From Rhodobacter maris (GTDB lineage: Bacteria; Pseudomonadota; Alphaproteobacteria; Rhodobacterales; Rhodobacteraceae): a stretch of 56,129 nt of DNA. A program made the translations under genes and the position numbers. Under the pieces are notes generated by a model. That model worked only from the letters and a program-made list of their open reading frames with translations. It was not told the DNA's origin and searched no databases. This document shows, in pieces, positions 15,629 through 22,841 of the stretch. Numbering within the stretch: position 1 is the stretch's first letter; every line of letters starts with the position of its first letter. The stretch is taken from positions 1 to 56,129 of the forward strand of contig NZ_OBMT01000018.1 of assembly GCF_900217815.1 (NCBI RefSeq), in the 5' to 3' direction.

Positions 15629-15876
15629 CACGCTGCCTCCTTCTTGTTCTTCGGGGGGCGGGGGATGTCGCGCGGCCATTCGAGGTCCGCAGGCCAGTTT
15701 TCGCTGAACCAGATCAAGACGCGCGCAGCGGTCGCAGTGCGGCAGTCACCGCCGCTCATCAGCTTCTTGAAGAAGTCCCCCTTGGCGAGGGCGCGCATCG
15801 AAATCGCATAGTGCGTCACGCCTTGATGGGTGGCGAGCTGTTCTGCGAGATGAATGAGGGCATGTTTCGTTTCCAT
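15628..15876 (-). CDS. Ner/Cro-like early regulator
   Basis: This 82-residue protein is the first gene of the leftward early operon and faces the repressor gene across the operators. Its N-terminal half reads as a small DNA-binding domain (LAEQLATHQGVTHYAISMRALAKGDFFKKL, cited by HQGVTHYAISMRALAKG). The C-terminal half ends in a Pro/Lys-rich tail. Position and size match Ner of Mu or Cro of lambdoid phages, which shut down repressor and early transcription; the family assignment is by context. Confidence 0.6.
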   Translation of the reverse strand: METKHALIHLAEQLATHQGVTHYAISMRALAKGDFFKKLMSGGDCRTATAARVLIWFSENWPADLEWPRDIPRPPKNKKEAA

Positions 15877-15886
15877 GCCCGAAAAC

Positions 15887-15955
15887 TAGCTTAGTTAAGC
15901 CATCACGGCAAGGCTTAACTAAGCTAATATTGCCGATTTAGCCTAATCTAGCTAA
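15887..15955. promoter_or_regulatory. operator array between repressor and Ner-like gene
   Basis: A perfect 15-bp inverted repeat lies at 15887-15901 (TAGCTTAGTTAAGCC) and 15912-15926 (GGCTTAACTAAGCTA) with a 10-bp spacer. Each arm is itself a near-palindrome, CTTA-N2-TAAG. A third, looser site, TTAGC-N8-GCTAA, lies at 15938-15955. The cluster fills the divergent intergenic gap, so it should be bound by the repressor at 15959 and perhaps by the Ner-like protein. Confidence 0.8.
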
Positions 15956-15958
15956 CGT

Positions 15959-16621
15959 ATGCCAATGGACCCGATTCTTGACGAGATAGACAAAGCGCTC
16001 ATAAGAAAGCAGCTTAGCGCCGCGGCAGCATCAAAGCTTGCCGCTGGCCATTTCTCATTGATAAAGAACATGAAGGCGTCGAAAGCAGACGGCAAACGCT
16101 ATAGCGTTGAAACGCTACAGAAATTGGCCGAAGTTCTCGATCTGGAGTTCTACTTCGGTCCGCCTAGAACATCTGGACCGGTCGAGGCGTTGATCATCGG
16201 TAACGAAGACTTTGCACCCGTTCCGCGGCTAGATGCTCGCGCTTCGGCCGGACCGGGGTCTGAGAATGGCGACGTTCAGGTCGTCGAAAAGCTGGCGTTT
16301 CGGCGTGATTGGCTGACCCGGATGGGCGTTGACCCGGCAAAGGCAGTTCTTGTTCAAGTGCAGGGTGACAGCATGACGCCCGGCTTGCATGATGGAGACC
16401 TCGCCCTGATCGATCAACGTCGCAACACGGTGCGCAGTGGTCAGGTTTACGCGCTGACCGATATCGACGGATCGACGCGCGTCAAGCGTGTGGATGTGCT
16501 TCCGACGGGCCTGATATTGCGCTCTGATGCGCCATCTTACCCAACCGAATTCCGGCCGTGTGACGACGCGAACCGCGTGAACATCATTGGCCAAGTCGTG
16601 TGGTCCGGTCATACTTGGTAG
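15959..16621 (+). CDS. phage repressor with LexA/CI-type S24 peptidase domain
   Basis: This 220-residue protein has an N-terminal DNA-binding part (residues 1-65, with [19 protein letters not shown] as probable helix-turn-helix). Its C-terminal self-cleaving domain shows the A97-G98 cleavage site in ASAGPG, catalytic S138 in [13 protein letters not shown] and K176 in TRVKRVDV. Such repressors keep the prophage silent and are inactivated by RecA-assisted autoproteolysis after DNA damage. This differs from phage Mu, whose c repressor is not of this type. ATG at 15959 or 15965 are both possible starts; neither has a strong ribosome binding site. Confidence 0.92.
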   Translation: MPMDPILDEIDKALIRKQLSAAAASKLAAGHFSLIKNMKASKADGKRYSVETLQKLAEVLDLEFYFGPPRTSGPVEALIIGNEDFAPVPRLDARASAGPGSENGDVQVVEKLAFRRDWLTRMGVDPAKAVLVQVQGDSMTPGLHDGDLALIDQRRNTVRSGQVYALTDIDGSTRVKRVDVLPTGLILRSDAPSYPTEFRPCDDANRVNIIGQVVWSGHTW

Positions 16622-16694
16622 AGCGTGGTCTGTGGGTCGAGGTGATCACAAAATACCTAGGTCCGATCATAAGCATTTAGAGGAGGACATACTC

Positions 16695-17189
16695 ATGGCT
16701 ATCTGTGCCGGGTGCGGTGAAAAAGTCTCTCGATTTGATCTATTCCATGGGTATTGCCCGGCTTGCTACGATGCTAAGCGAAAAAAAGACGGGGCAGAAC
16801 GTGCCGCGACCGAGGAGCGGGAACAGCTTGCTGCGATGGAACGGCAAGCACGTCTTGCTCGTATCATACTGACGACAGAGACCGCGCATGACCTGCCGGT
16901 GGTCGAGCGTCTCGGCATCGTGACGGCCGAATATGTCGTTGGGCTGAACATCTTTCGGGACATCGCCGCTGCATTTCGCGACACGTTCGGCGGCCGCAGC
17001 GAGACGATGCAACGCGGCCTTCGTGAGGCGCGCGAGGCGGCGCTTGATGATCTTCGCGCCCAAGCGGTGCAGCTCGGTGCCGATGCCGTTGTCGCGGTCG
17101 ACCTGGACTATTCCGAGATCTCGGGCGGCGGCAAAAGCATGCTGTTTCTTGTCGCCAGCGGTACTGCCGTGAAGCTAAGCCAAGTCTGA
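16695..17189 (+). CDS. zinc-ribbon plus YbjQ-domain protein, prophage cargo
   Basis: This 164-residue protein starts at ATG 16695 behind a strong GAGGAGG site. The N-terminal zinc ribbon has C4, C7, C21 and C24 ([15 protein letters not shown]). After a charged helical linker, residues about 60-164 form a YbjQ (DUF74) domain: [58 protein letters not shown], and the ending SGTAVKLSQ. YbjQ domains form pentamers of uncertain role, historically called heavy-metal-binding. It lies between the repressor and the phage end, the usual position for genes expressed in the lysogen. Confidence 0.85.
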   Translation: MAICAGCGEKVSRFDLFHGYCPACYDAKRKKDGAERAATEEREQLAAMERQARLARIILTTETAHDLPVVERLGIVTAEYVVGLNIFRDIAAAFRDTFGGRSETMQRGLREAREAALDDLRAQAVQLGADAVVAVDLDYSEISGGGKSMLFLVASGTAVKLSQV

Positions 17190-17226
17190 GCTATGCACTG
17201 AGGGCATAGCGCTCCATCCTTGCTAG

Positions 17227-17271
17227 TGCAGTTTTTTTGTCGTTTTGCTGCAGTTTTTTTGTCGCGCTACA
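17227..17271. repeat. Mu-like phage end with paired transposase-binding repeats
   Basis: The 16-bp sequence TGCAGTTTTTTTGTCG occurs at 17227-17242 and again at 17249-17264, exactly 22 bp apart, the period of MuA sites at Mu ends. Read inward on the minus strand the element begins TGTAGCGCGACAAAAAAACT, with a 5' TG and a CGA-A-tract resembling the Mu L1 site. The boundary at 17271 is inferred; the 5-bp target duplication would be CCCGG at 17272-17276. Confidence 0.75.
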
Positions 17272-17463
17272 CCCGGCCAGAGACCGCGCAGCTCCACCTT
17301 CACCGGGTTCAGCCGTTCCCCATACGATTCGCGATCACGGGGACTTTGGTTCGGCCCATGTCGGGCTGGATCATCGAGAGATACTGCGCCACAAGCCACA
17401 CCACAAACTGCTACGCAAGTCGCGTGTCGCCTATATACAACTCATTGATTTACTGTGATTTCA

Positions 17464-17539
17464 TGGTGGGTGATGAGAGACTCGAACTCCCGACATCCTC
17501 GGTGTAAACGAGGCGCTCTACCAACTGAGCTAATCACCC
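17464..17539 (-). tRNA. tRNA-Val (anticodon TAC)
   Basis: The minus strand folds as a full cloverleaf of 76 nucleotides including encoded CCA. The acceptor stem pairs GGGTGAT with ATCACCC, the D-arm reads TAGCTCAGTTGGTAGAGC, the anticodon loop is TTTACAC (TAC, reads GTA and GTG valine codons), and the T-arm contains GTTCGAGTC. About 190 bp of unrecognised host DNA separate it from the phage end. Confidence 0.95.
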
Positions 17540-17747
17540 GACCGACGTTTTCTAGCCTGCCGTTGCAGGGGGCTGCAAGGCGCAAATGGCGCTGTCGGGC
17601 GCGCGTTGTGGCTTCTCCGTGCCGTGCTTGCGGCGATGCCCGATTTTCGCAGGGCTCGCTCGGCCATGCAGATCCCGTACGCGCCATCCCCCTGACGCCA
17701 CGGTTCCCCCTCATTTCAAAAGACCTGTGCCGGATGTCACGCGCGAA

Positions 17748-17890
17748 GTTGGGTGGCGGGCCAGACGAACCGCTTCAAGATCTTCGGGGAACGGGTCATG
17801 TCACGGACCTTCACCGCCAGAGCGCTGAGGTTTAAACCTCGATCGCCCTCATCAACCGCGACCCGGCCCCTGGAAAGGCTGAGATCGAGG
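17748..17890 (+). pseudogene. remnant of a transposase C-terminus
   Basis: Two frames joined by a frameshift near 17815-17830 read NRFKIFGERVMSRTF, then RQSAEV, a stop, and TSIALINRDPAPGKAEI. This matches in style the C-terminal end of IS5-type DDE transposases (NRFK-x-GERV-x-RTF ... RIALINRF-x-ALG-x-AEI), recognised from memory. No intact ends or other parts of the element are seen. The rest of 17540-18000 holds no gene. Confidence 0.5.
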
Positions 17891-17976
17891 CCAAGGTCTG
17901 AAGCCACGGGGAGGGAGGCGCCATACGCAGCCCCCGATCAGCGCATCAAGGCCATTGTCAACCGAAGGATGTTCCA

Positions 17977-17999
17977 ATACCTATACCCCTATAGCTATA
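17977..17999. promoter_or_regulatory. DmeR/RcnR-type operator
   Basis: The sequence TACCTATACCCCTATAGCTA lies 11-30 bases upstream of the CsoR/RcnR-like gene. Flanking AT-rich half sites around a C-tract are the form recognised by RcnR and DmeR repressors; the rhizobial DmeR site also has TATA-C-tract-TATAG. It should mediate metal-dependent autoregulation of dmeRF. Confidence 0.65.
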
Positions 18000-18010
18000 A
18001 GAGAGCGAAA

Positions 18011-18289
18011 ATGTCCCACCTGAACCAGCCCGAAGAAAAAGCCGCGCTTCTGGCGCGCGTCCGTCGTCTCAAGGGGCAGATCGAAGCGATTGAACGGGCC
18101 GTCGAGGCCGAGCGGGACTGCGGCAAGATCCTGCATCTGCTCGCCTCGGTGCGTGGTGCGGTCAGCGGTCTGACCGCTGAACTGTTCGAGAGCCACCTGA
18201 CTCACCACATTCGCGAGATCGATGACCCCGAGGCGCGACGGTTGGGGGCTGAAGAGCTTTCCAGAGCCCTGCGTGTCTATCTGAAATAG
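18011..18289 (+). CDS. dmeR: CsoR/RcnR-family metal-responsive repressor, DmeR-like
   Basis: This 92-residue all-helical repressor starts MSHLNQPEEKAALLARVRRLKGQ. It has H3, C37, H62 and H66, the same spacing as the Ni/Co ligands of RcnR (H3, C35, H60, H64), so cobalt or nickel sensing is more likely than copper or formaldehyde. It is followed after 9 bases by a CDF exporter, the DmeR-DmeF arrangement. Metal binding should release it from the operator just upstream and induce both genes. The longer frame starting at 17753 includes transposase debris and is rejected. Confidence 0.88.
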   Translation: MSHLNQPEEKAALLARVRRLKGQIEAIERAVEAERDCGKILHLLASVRGAVSGLTAELFESHLTHHIREIDDPEARRLGAEELSRALRVYLK

Positions 18290-18298
18290 AGGTTGCCC

Positions 18299-19309
18299 AT
18301 GCATGACCACCCCCACCACGACACTCACGCCTCCCCCCGCCTTGCTGCGATGGACGGGCCTCATGAGCATGTTTTCCTTGGTGAAAACCATGATCGTAAT
18401 GCGCGGCGCACATGGGCCGTGATCGGTATTACGGCCGCGATGATGGTGGTTGAAATCGCCGCCGGGACCGTCTTTGGCTCGATGGCACTGGTGGCGGATG
18501 GCTGGCATATGTCCACGCATGCTGCCGCTCTGCTGATCACGGCGCTGTCATATGGCTATGCGCGTGCCCATGCCCGTGATCCGGCCTTCAGCTTTGGGAC
18601 CGGCAAGATTGGCGATTTGGCGGGTTTTGCCAGTGCGGTGGTCCTGGCGGTGGTGGCGCTGTTGATCGGGGCGGAAAGCCTGTGGCGGTTGCTTGACCCG
18701 GTTGCGATCGATTTCACGCAGGCCACGCTTGTTGCCGTGGTCGGGTTGGTCGTCAATCTTGGCTCCGCGCTTTTGCTGCACGAAGGGGATGAGCACCGGC
18801 ATGATGATCACGCGCATGAGCATGGTCATGGTCATCACGGCCATTCTCATGCGCAGGACAATAACCTGCGCGCGGCCTATCTGCATGTGCTGGCCGATGC
18901 GCTCACCTCCGTTCTGGCGATTGTTGCGCTGATTGCGGGGCGGATCGGTGACTGGGTCTGGCTGGATCCGGCCATCGGCATCGTGGGAGCCTTGGTGATT
19001 TCGCGCTGGTCCTGGGGATTGATGCGACAGACGGGGAGCGTGTTGGTGGATCGCTTGCCCATAGGCACCCGCTTGCCGCAGGAGATCCGTGCGGCCCTTG
19101 GTCAGGCGGTGGAGATCACCGATCTGCATATCTGGCGGCTTGGGCCGGGCCAGCATGGTGCGATCATCGCCCTGCGCAGCGAAATCGCCGAGCCGGCTTC
19201 GGCCTATCGCGCAAAGCTTGCCCGGATCCATGAACTCGCTCATGTGACGATCGAGGTGAACCGGAACGCGGCGCCGGAGCATGGCAATCGCGCTGGTGGA
19301 GTTGTTTAG
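18299..19309 (+). CDS. dmeF: cation diffusion facilitator, DmeF-like Co/Ni exporter
   Basis: This 336-residue inner-membrane exporter starts at ATG 18299 behind GAGG; a TTG at 18293 is an alternative. It has the CDF metal-site motifs DGWHMSTHAAAL in the second membrane helix and HVLADALTSV in the fifth. A His-rich N-terminus (HDHPHHDTH) and a His-rich loop (HEHGHGHHGHSH) precede it, both typical of DmeF. It should use proton antiport to expel divalent cobalt and nickel. Expression is expected to follow the dmeR gene directly upstream. Confidence 0.9.
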   Translation: MHDHPHHDTHASPRLAAMDGPHEHVFLGENHDRNARRTWAVIGITAAMMVVEIAAGTVFGSMALVADGWHMSTHAAALLITALSYGYARAHARDPAFSFGTGKIGDLAGFASAVVLAVVALLIGAESLWRLLDPVAIDFTQATLVAVVGLVVNLGSALLLHEGDEHRHDDHAHEHGHGHHGHSHAQDNNLRAAYLHVLADALTSVLAIVALIAGRIGDWVWLDPAIGIVGALVISRWSWGLMRQTGSVLVDRLPIGTRLPQEIRAALGQAVEITDLHIWRLGPGQHGAIIALRSEIAEPASAYRAKLARIHELAHVTIEVNRNAAPEHGNRAGGVV

Positions 19310-19352
19310 GGCCTTCGGTGTTTGAGGGTCCCCAAATCGGGTTCCGTTTGGT

Positions 19353-19382
19353 TCAAGCTTGCCAATAGGCAGGCAAGCTTGA
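19353..19382. terminator. hairpin between dmeF and phaC
   Basis: A perfect 11-bp inverted repeat, TCAAGCTTGCC and GGCAAGCTTGA, with an 8-base loop lies between the convergent genes. It has no clear T-run on either strand, so a bidirectional terminator is probable but not certain. Confidence 0.5.
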
Positions 19383-19445
19383 TCCGCACCGTTCTGAGTG
19401 ACGTCCATTCGCCTGCGGGGAACGCCAACAGGCCCTCCTTTCCCC

Positions 19446-21239
19446 CTAAACCACCACCACCTCGCTCACATAGCTGCCCGGCGCGGGGCAGAGGGCGGGG
19501 TGATCGGCGTCGCCCACAGGGCGGGCCGGGATCTTCTTGCCGGAGCGCTCGGCGAGCCAAGAGCCCCAGCGCGGCCACCAGCTTCCCTCGTGGTATTCCG
19601 CCGCCGCTTTCCACTCCGCCGGATCATCGACCGGGACGGAGGAGGTGTAATGGCCGTATTTCTTTTTCGAGGGCGGGTTGACGATGCCGGCGATATGGCC
19701 CGATTCGGAGAGGATGAAGGTCTTGTCCTTCGATCCCATCTGCGCCACGCCGGTAAAGCTCGATACCCAGGGCGCGATATGGTCGGTTTCGCAGGCGATG
19801 GCACAGAGCGGCACCTTCACATCGCGCACATGCAGCATCTCGCCGAAAAGCTCGAAACCCGCGCCGGTGAAGGCATCTTCCTGGCAAAGGCCGCGCAGAT
19901 ATTGCATCGCCATCTTGCCCGGCAGGTTTGTGGAATCCCCGTTCCAGTAGAGCAGGTCGAAAGCGGGCGGAGACTCGCCCAGCATATAGGCCCGGATCGC
20001 AGGCTGGTAGATCAGGTCGTTCGCGCGCAAAAACGAGAACGTACGAGTCATGAAATAGCTCGAAAGCACTCCGTCGGCGCGGCATTGCGCGGCGATCCCG
20101 TTGACGAAATCATCCTGCAGGAAGGTCGTGAACTCGCCCTGATCGGAGAAATCGGTGAGCGTGGTGAAAAAGGTCGCGGAATTGATCGAGCGGTCCTTGC
20201 GCTTGTTGAGAAGCGAGAGCGTGAGGGAAAGCGTGGTGCCCGCGATGCAATAGCCCACCGCATTCACCTTCGGCTCGCCAGTGATCTTTTTCACCTCCTC
20301 GAGCGCGGTCAGATAGCCCTCGGTGATATAATCCTCCATGCCGACATCGGCATAGGAGGCGTCAGGGTTTTTCCAGCTCACCACAAAGAGGGTGAAACCC
20401 TGATCGACGATCCAGCGGATCAGGCTGTTTTGCGGTTTCAGATCAAGGATATAGAACTTGTTGATCCAGGGCGGGAAGATGATCAGGGGCGTTTTATGCA
20501 CGGTCTCGGTGGTGGGCGCATATTGGATGAGCTCCATCATCCGGTTGCGGTAAACGACCGAGCCGACCGCCGTGCCGATATTCTCGCCCACCGCAAAAGC
20601 GTTCTTGTCTGAAAGCGTGACGATCAGATCGCCCTTGTTCGCCTCGATGTCGCGCACGAGGTTTTCAAGGCCGCGCACGAGGCTTTCGCCCTCTGTCGCC
20701 ACCGCGCGTTCGAGCGCATCGGGGTTGGTGGCCAGAAAATTCGTTGGCGCCATCAGGTCGATAATCTGGCGGGTGAAATAGTCGAGCCGGCGGCGGTTCA
20801 CCGGGTCTAGCCCCTCGATCTGTGCCGCGCCCTCCTCGATTGCCTTGGAGGCGATCAGATATTGCTGCTTGACGAAGTTGAAATAGGGGTGGCTGTCCCA
20901 GAGCGGATTGGCAAAGCGGCGATCCTTTGGCCCCGGGTCGGCGGGGGGCTGCATCGTGCCCTGTGCAAAGGCATGGGTGGCTTCAAGGTAATGCGTCATC
21001 GCCTCGCCCCAGTATTTCACCTGGGTCTCGAAGATCTTTGCGGGATGCTCGGCGAGCGCCTTCACATAGGCGGCGGAGGAGGCGACATAAAGATCCATCC
21101 CCGGCCCCTCGAGCGCGGGGTTGGGAGTGCGCTTGTGCGTGACGGCATCCAGAAGCCGCGTGGTCAGCGTTTCTATCCTGGCCAGATTGTCTCGCATTTG
21201 CTGCGATGCGGCAGATTCGACCTTCTCCGGCGTTGTCAT
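19446..21239 (-). CDS. phaC: class I poly(3-hydroxyalkanoate) synthase
   Basis: This 597-residue enzyme polymerises 3-hydroxybutyryl-CoA on the surface of PHB granules. The lipase-like box is GYCIAG with catalytic C331, followed by the conserved Asp in CETDHIAPW and His in SESGHIAG. The N-terminal region (FANPLWDSHPYFNFVKQQYL) and PPWINKFYILDL are class I hallmarks, and the length fits the class. It is divergently transcribed from phaZ with about 90 bp between starts, a layout typical of Rhodobacter and Paracoccus. Confidence 0.97.
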   Translation of the reverse strand: MTTPEKVESAASQQMRDNLARIETLTTRLLDAVTHKRTPNPALEGPGMDLYVASSAAYVKALAEHPAKIFETQVKYWGEAMTHYLEATHAFAQGTMQPPADPGPKDRRFANPLWDSHPYFNFVKQQYLIASKAIEEGAAQIEGLDPVNRRRLDYFTRQIIDLMAPTNFLATNPDALERAVATEGESLVRGLENLVRDIEANKGDLIVTLSDKNAFAVGENIGTAVGSVVYRNRMMELIQYAPTTETVHKTPLIIFPPWINKFYILDLKPQNSLIRWIVDQGFTLFVVSWKNPDASYADVGMEDYITEGYLTALEEVKKITGEPKVNAVGYCIAGTTLSLTLSLLNKRKDRSINSATFFTTLTDFSDQGEFTTFLQDDFVNGIAAQCRADGVLSSYFMTRTFSFLRANDLIYQPAIRAYMLGESPPAFDLLYWNGDSTNLPGKMAMQYLRGLCQEDAFTGAGFELFGEMLHVRDVKVPLCAIACETDHIAPWVSSFTGVAQMGSKDKTFILSESGHIAGIVNPPSKKKYGHYTSSVPVDDPAEWKAAAEYHEGSWWPRWGSWLAERSGKKIPARPVGDADHPALCPAPGSYVSEVVVV

Positions 21240-21328
21240 GCGTGGCTTTCCTCCCTATCCTGAGAAATGAGCATAACGTCGCATGCATCAGGGGCAAGCG
21301 GGGTTCTGCGCGGTTGCGAGGGAGCGCC

Positions 21329-22600
21329 ATGAAAGGGATGATGAATTACGACCTGATGGAGACCATCAGGAACACCAACGAGTGGATGGGGGCCTCCGCT
21401 CGCGCCATGGCCTCCTATCCGGTCTGGGGCCTCGCGCCGCATCCGATGTTCAAGCTGATGTCGGCCTGGGGGCGGGTGACCGAGCGCAGCTTTGCGCGGA
21501 TGGTGATCAAACCTGACTGGGGGATCCGCTCGATCCCTGCGGCCGATGGCAAGGACCATCTGATCGAAGTCCAGACGCTGCTCGACAAGCCCTTCGGCGC
21601 GCTCGTCCATTTCAAGGTTCAAGGCCGCGCGCCGATGCCGCGGCGTGTGCTTCTGGTGGCGCCGATGTCGGGCCATTATGCGACTTTGCTCCGCTCCACG
21701 GTGGCCAGTCTGCTGCCCGATGCCGACGTTTACGTGACAGACTGGCACAATGCGCGTGACATTCCGGTCAGCGCGGGCAAATTCGATATTGAGGATTACA
21801 CGCTCTATCTCGTCGAATTCATGCGCCATCTCGGCTCCGACATCCATGTGATCGCGGTGTGCCAGCCCGCGCCGCTGACGCTCGCGGCAACCGCTTACCT
21901 CGCCGAGGAAGACCCCGAGGCGCAGCCGCGCTCGCTCACGCTCATTGGCGGGCCGATCGACCCCGATGCGGCCGCGACCGAGGTGACCGATTTCGGGCGC
22001 CGGGTGACGATGGGGCAGCTCGAACATCTGGTGATCCAGCGCGTGGGCTTCAAGTACAAGGGCGCCGGGCGGCTCGTCTATCCGGGGCTGATGCAGCTCG
22101 CCTCCTTCATCTCGATGAACATGGACAAGCATGCCCAGGCCTTCTCCGACAAGATCATGGCCGAGGCGCAGGGCGAGGGCTCCGAGCACGATCACCACAA
22201 CGTCTTTTATGACGAATATCTCGCGGTGATGGATATGACGGCGGAGTTCTATCTTTCGACCGTGGAGCGGATCTTCAAGGGGCTCGAGATCGCGCAGAAC
22301 CGCTTTACCGTGGCGGGCAAGCGCGTTGACATCGGCAAGATCACCAAGGTGGCGGTGAAAACCGTCGAGGGCGCGAATGACGATATCTCGGCGCCGGGGC
22401 AATGTGTGGCCGCGCTCAGGCTCTGCACCGGCCTGCCCGAGGAGATGAAGGCGCAGCATCTGGAGCCGGGCGCCGGGCATTACGGCATTTTTGCGGGCCG
22501 GAGCTGGCGCAACAACATCCGCCCGCTGGTGCTCGACTTCATCGACGCGAATTCCGGCAACGGGCCGGGGCGCAACGCGGCGCAGGTCCGCGCGGTATAA
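21329..22600 (+). CDS. phaZ: intracellular polyhydroxybutyrate depolymerase
   Basis: This 423-residue enzyme degrades stored PHB. It starts MKGMMNYDLMETIRNTNEWM with GAGGGAG upstream. Motifs of the intracellular PhaZ family are MFKLMSAWGRVTERSFARM, APMSGHYATLLRSTV, VYVTDWHNARDIP, and the nucleophile box VIAVCQPAP, where Cys replaces the usual Ser. It is divergent from phaC and so shares the intergenic control region. The ORF extending upstream to 21206 overlaps that region and is not the start. Confidence 0.95.
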   Translation: MKGMMNYDLMETIRNTNEWMGASARAMASYPVWGLAPHPMFKLMSAWGRVTERSFARMVIKPDWGIRSIPAADGKDHLIEVQTLLDKPFGALVHFKVQGRAPMPRRVLLVAPMSGHYATLLRSTVASLLPDADVYVTDWHNARDIPVSAGKFDIEDYTLYLVEFMRHLGSDIHVIAVCQPAPLTLAATAYLAEEDPEAQPRSLTLIGGPIDPDAAATEVTDFGRRVTMGQLEHLVIQRVGFKYKGAGRLVYPGLMQLASFISMNMDKHAQAFSDKIMAEAQGEGSEHDHHNVFYDEYLAVMDMTAEFYLSTVERIFKGLEIAQNRFTVAGKRVDIGKITKVAVKTVEGANDDISAPGQCVAALRLCTGLPEEMKAQHLEPGAGHYGIFAGRSWRNNIRPLVLDFIDANSGNGPGRNAAQVRAV

Positions 22601-22624
22601 CGGCTTTCGCCTCGGCAGGCCGAG

Positions 22625-22840
22625 GCGATCCGGCGGGGGGCTGCCGCCCCCCGCACCCCCCGCCTTTCCGGGGGACTTCGCCCCCCAAGCCCCCCAACTT
22701 GTGGCCCAATTCTCAGGCGGACGGAAAAAGTCGTTCCGCCCGAATACGGGGCGGTTTTCCTTTCGCCTTGCTCTAAATATCCCGGGGGTCCGGGGGCGGA
22801 GCCCCCGGCGGGTCGCTTCGGCCTTGCCGAAGCGAAATCC
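22625..22840. repeat. GC-rich extragenic palindromes between phaZ and the antiporter
   Basis: This gap holds no gene. It contains several GC palindromes: GGGGGGCTGCCGCCCCCC near 22634, CCGGGGGC-GGA-GCCCCCGG near 22790, and a perfect 10-bp stem TCGCTTCGGC/GCCGAAGCGA at 22813-22835. The last one directly follows the antiporter stop. They probably act as terminators and belong to the repetitive GC palindromes common in Rhodobacteraceae. Confidence 0.6.
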
Positions 22841-22841
22841 T

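Larger units (their letters stand above)
1..17271 (-). mobile_element. Mu-like transposable prophage, left (repressor) end
   Basis: A Mu-type gene order is read on the minus strand: Ner-like gene, DDE transposase, AAA ATPase, DUF3164, GemA, Mor/C activator, lysozyme, holin, DUF2730, gp26-like, DUF3486. A repressor lies on the opposite strand at the outer end. The end itself is inferred from two 16-bp repeats with 22-bp periodicity and a terminal TG/CA at 17271. Head, portal and most tail genes are missing because the window starts inside the element. Most genes overlap by ATGA or TGATG, so the operon is tightly coupled. It resembles transposable phages of Rhodobacter, but that comparison is from memory and was not computed. 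Confidence 0.9.

Noticed and set aside
15077-15679. 200-codon minus-strand frame across the cargo gene
   Set aside because: Only its first about 20 codons look coding (coupled to the Ner-like gene). The rest is antisense to a well-supported zinc-ribbon gene.
17272-17463. Possible integrase fragment between the phage end and tRNA-Val
   Set aside because: Both strands were read in all frames; no integrase motif (R...HxxR...Y) can be supported, so it is left as unrecognised host DNA.
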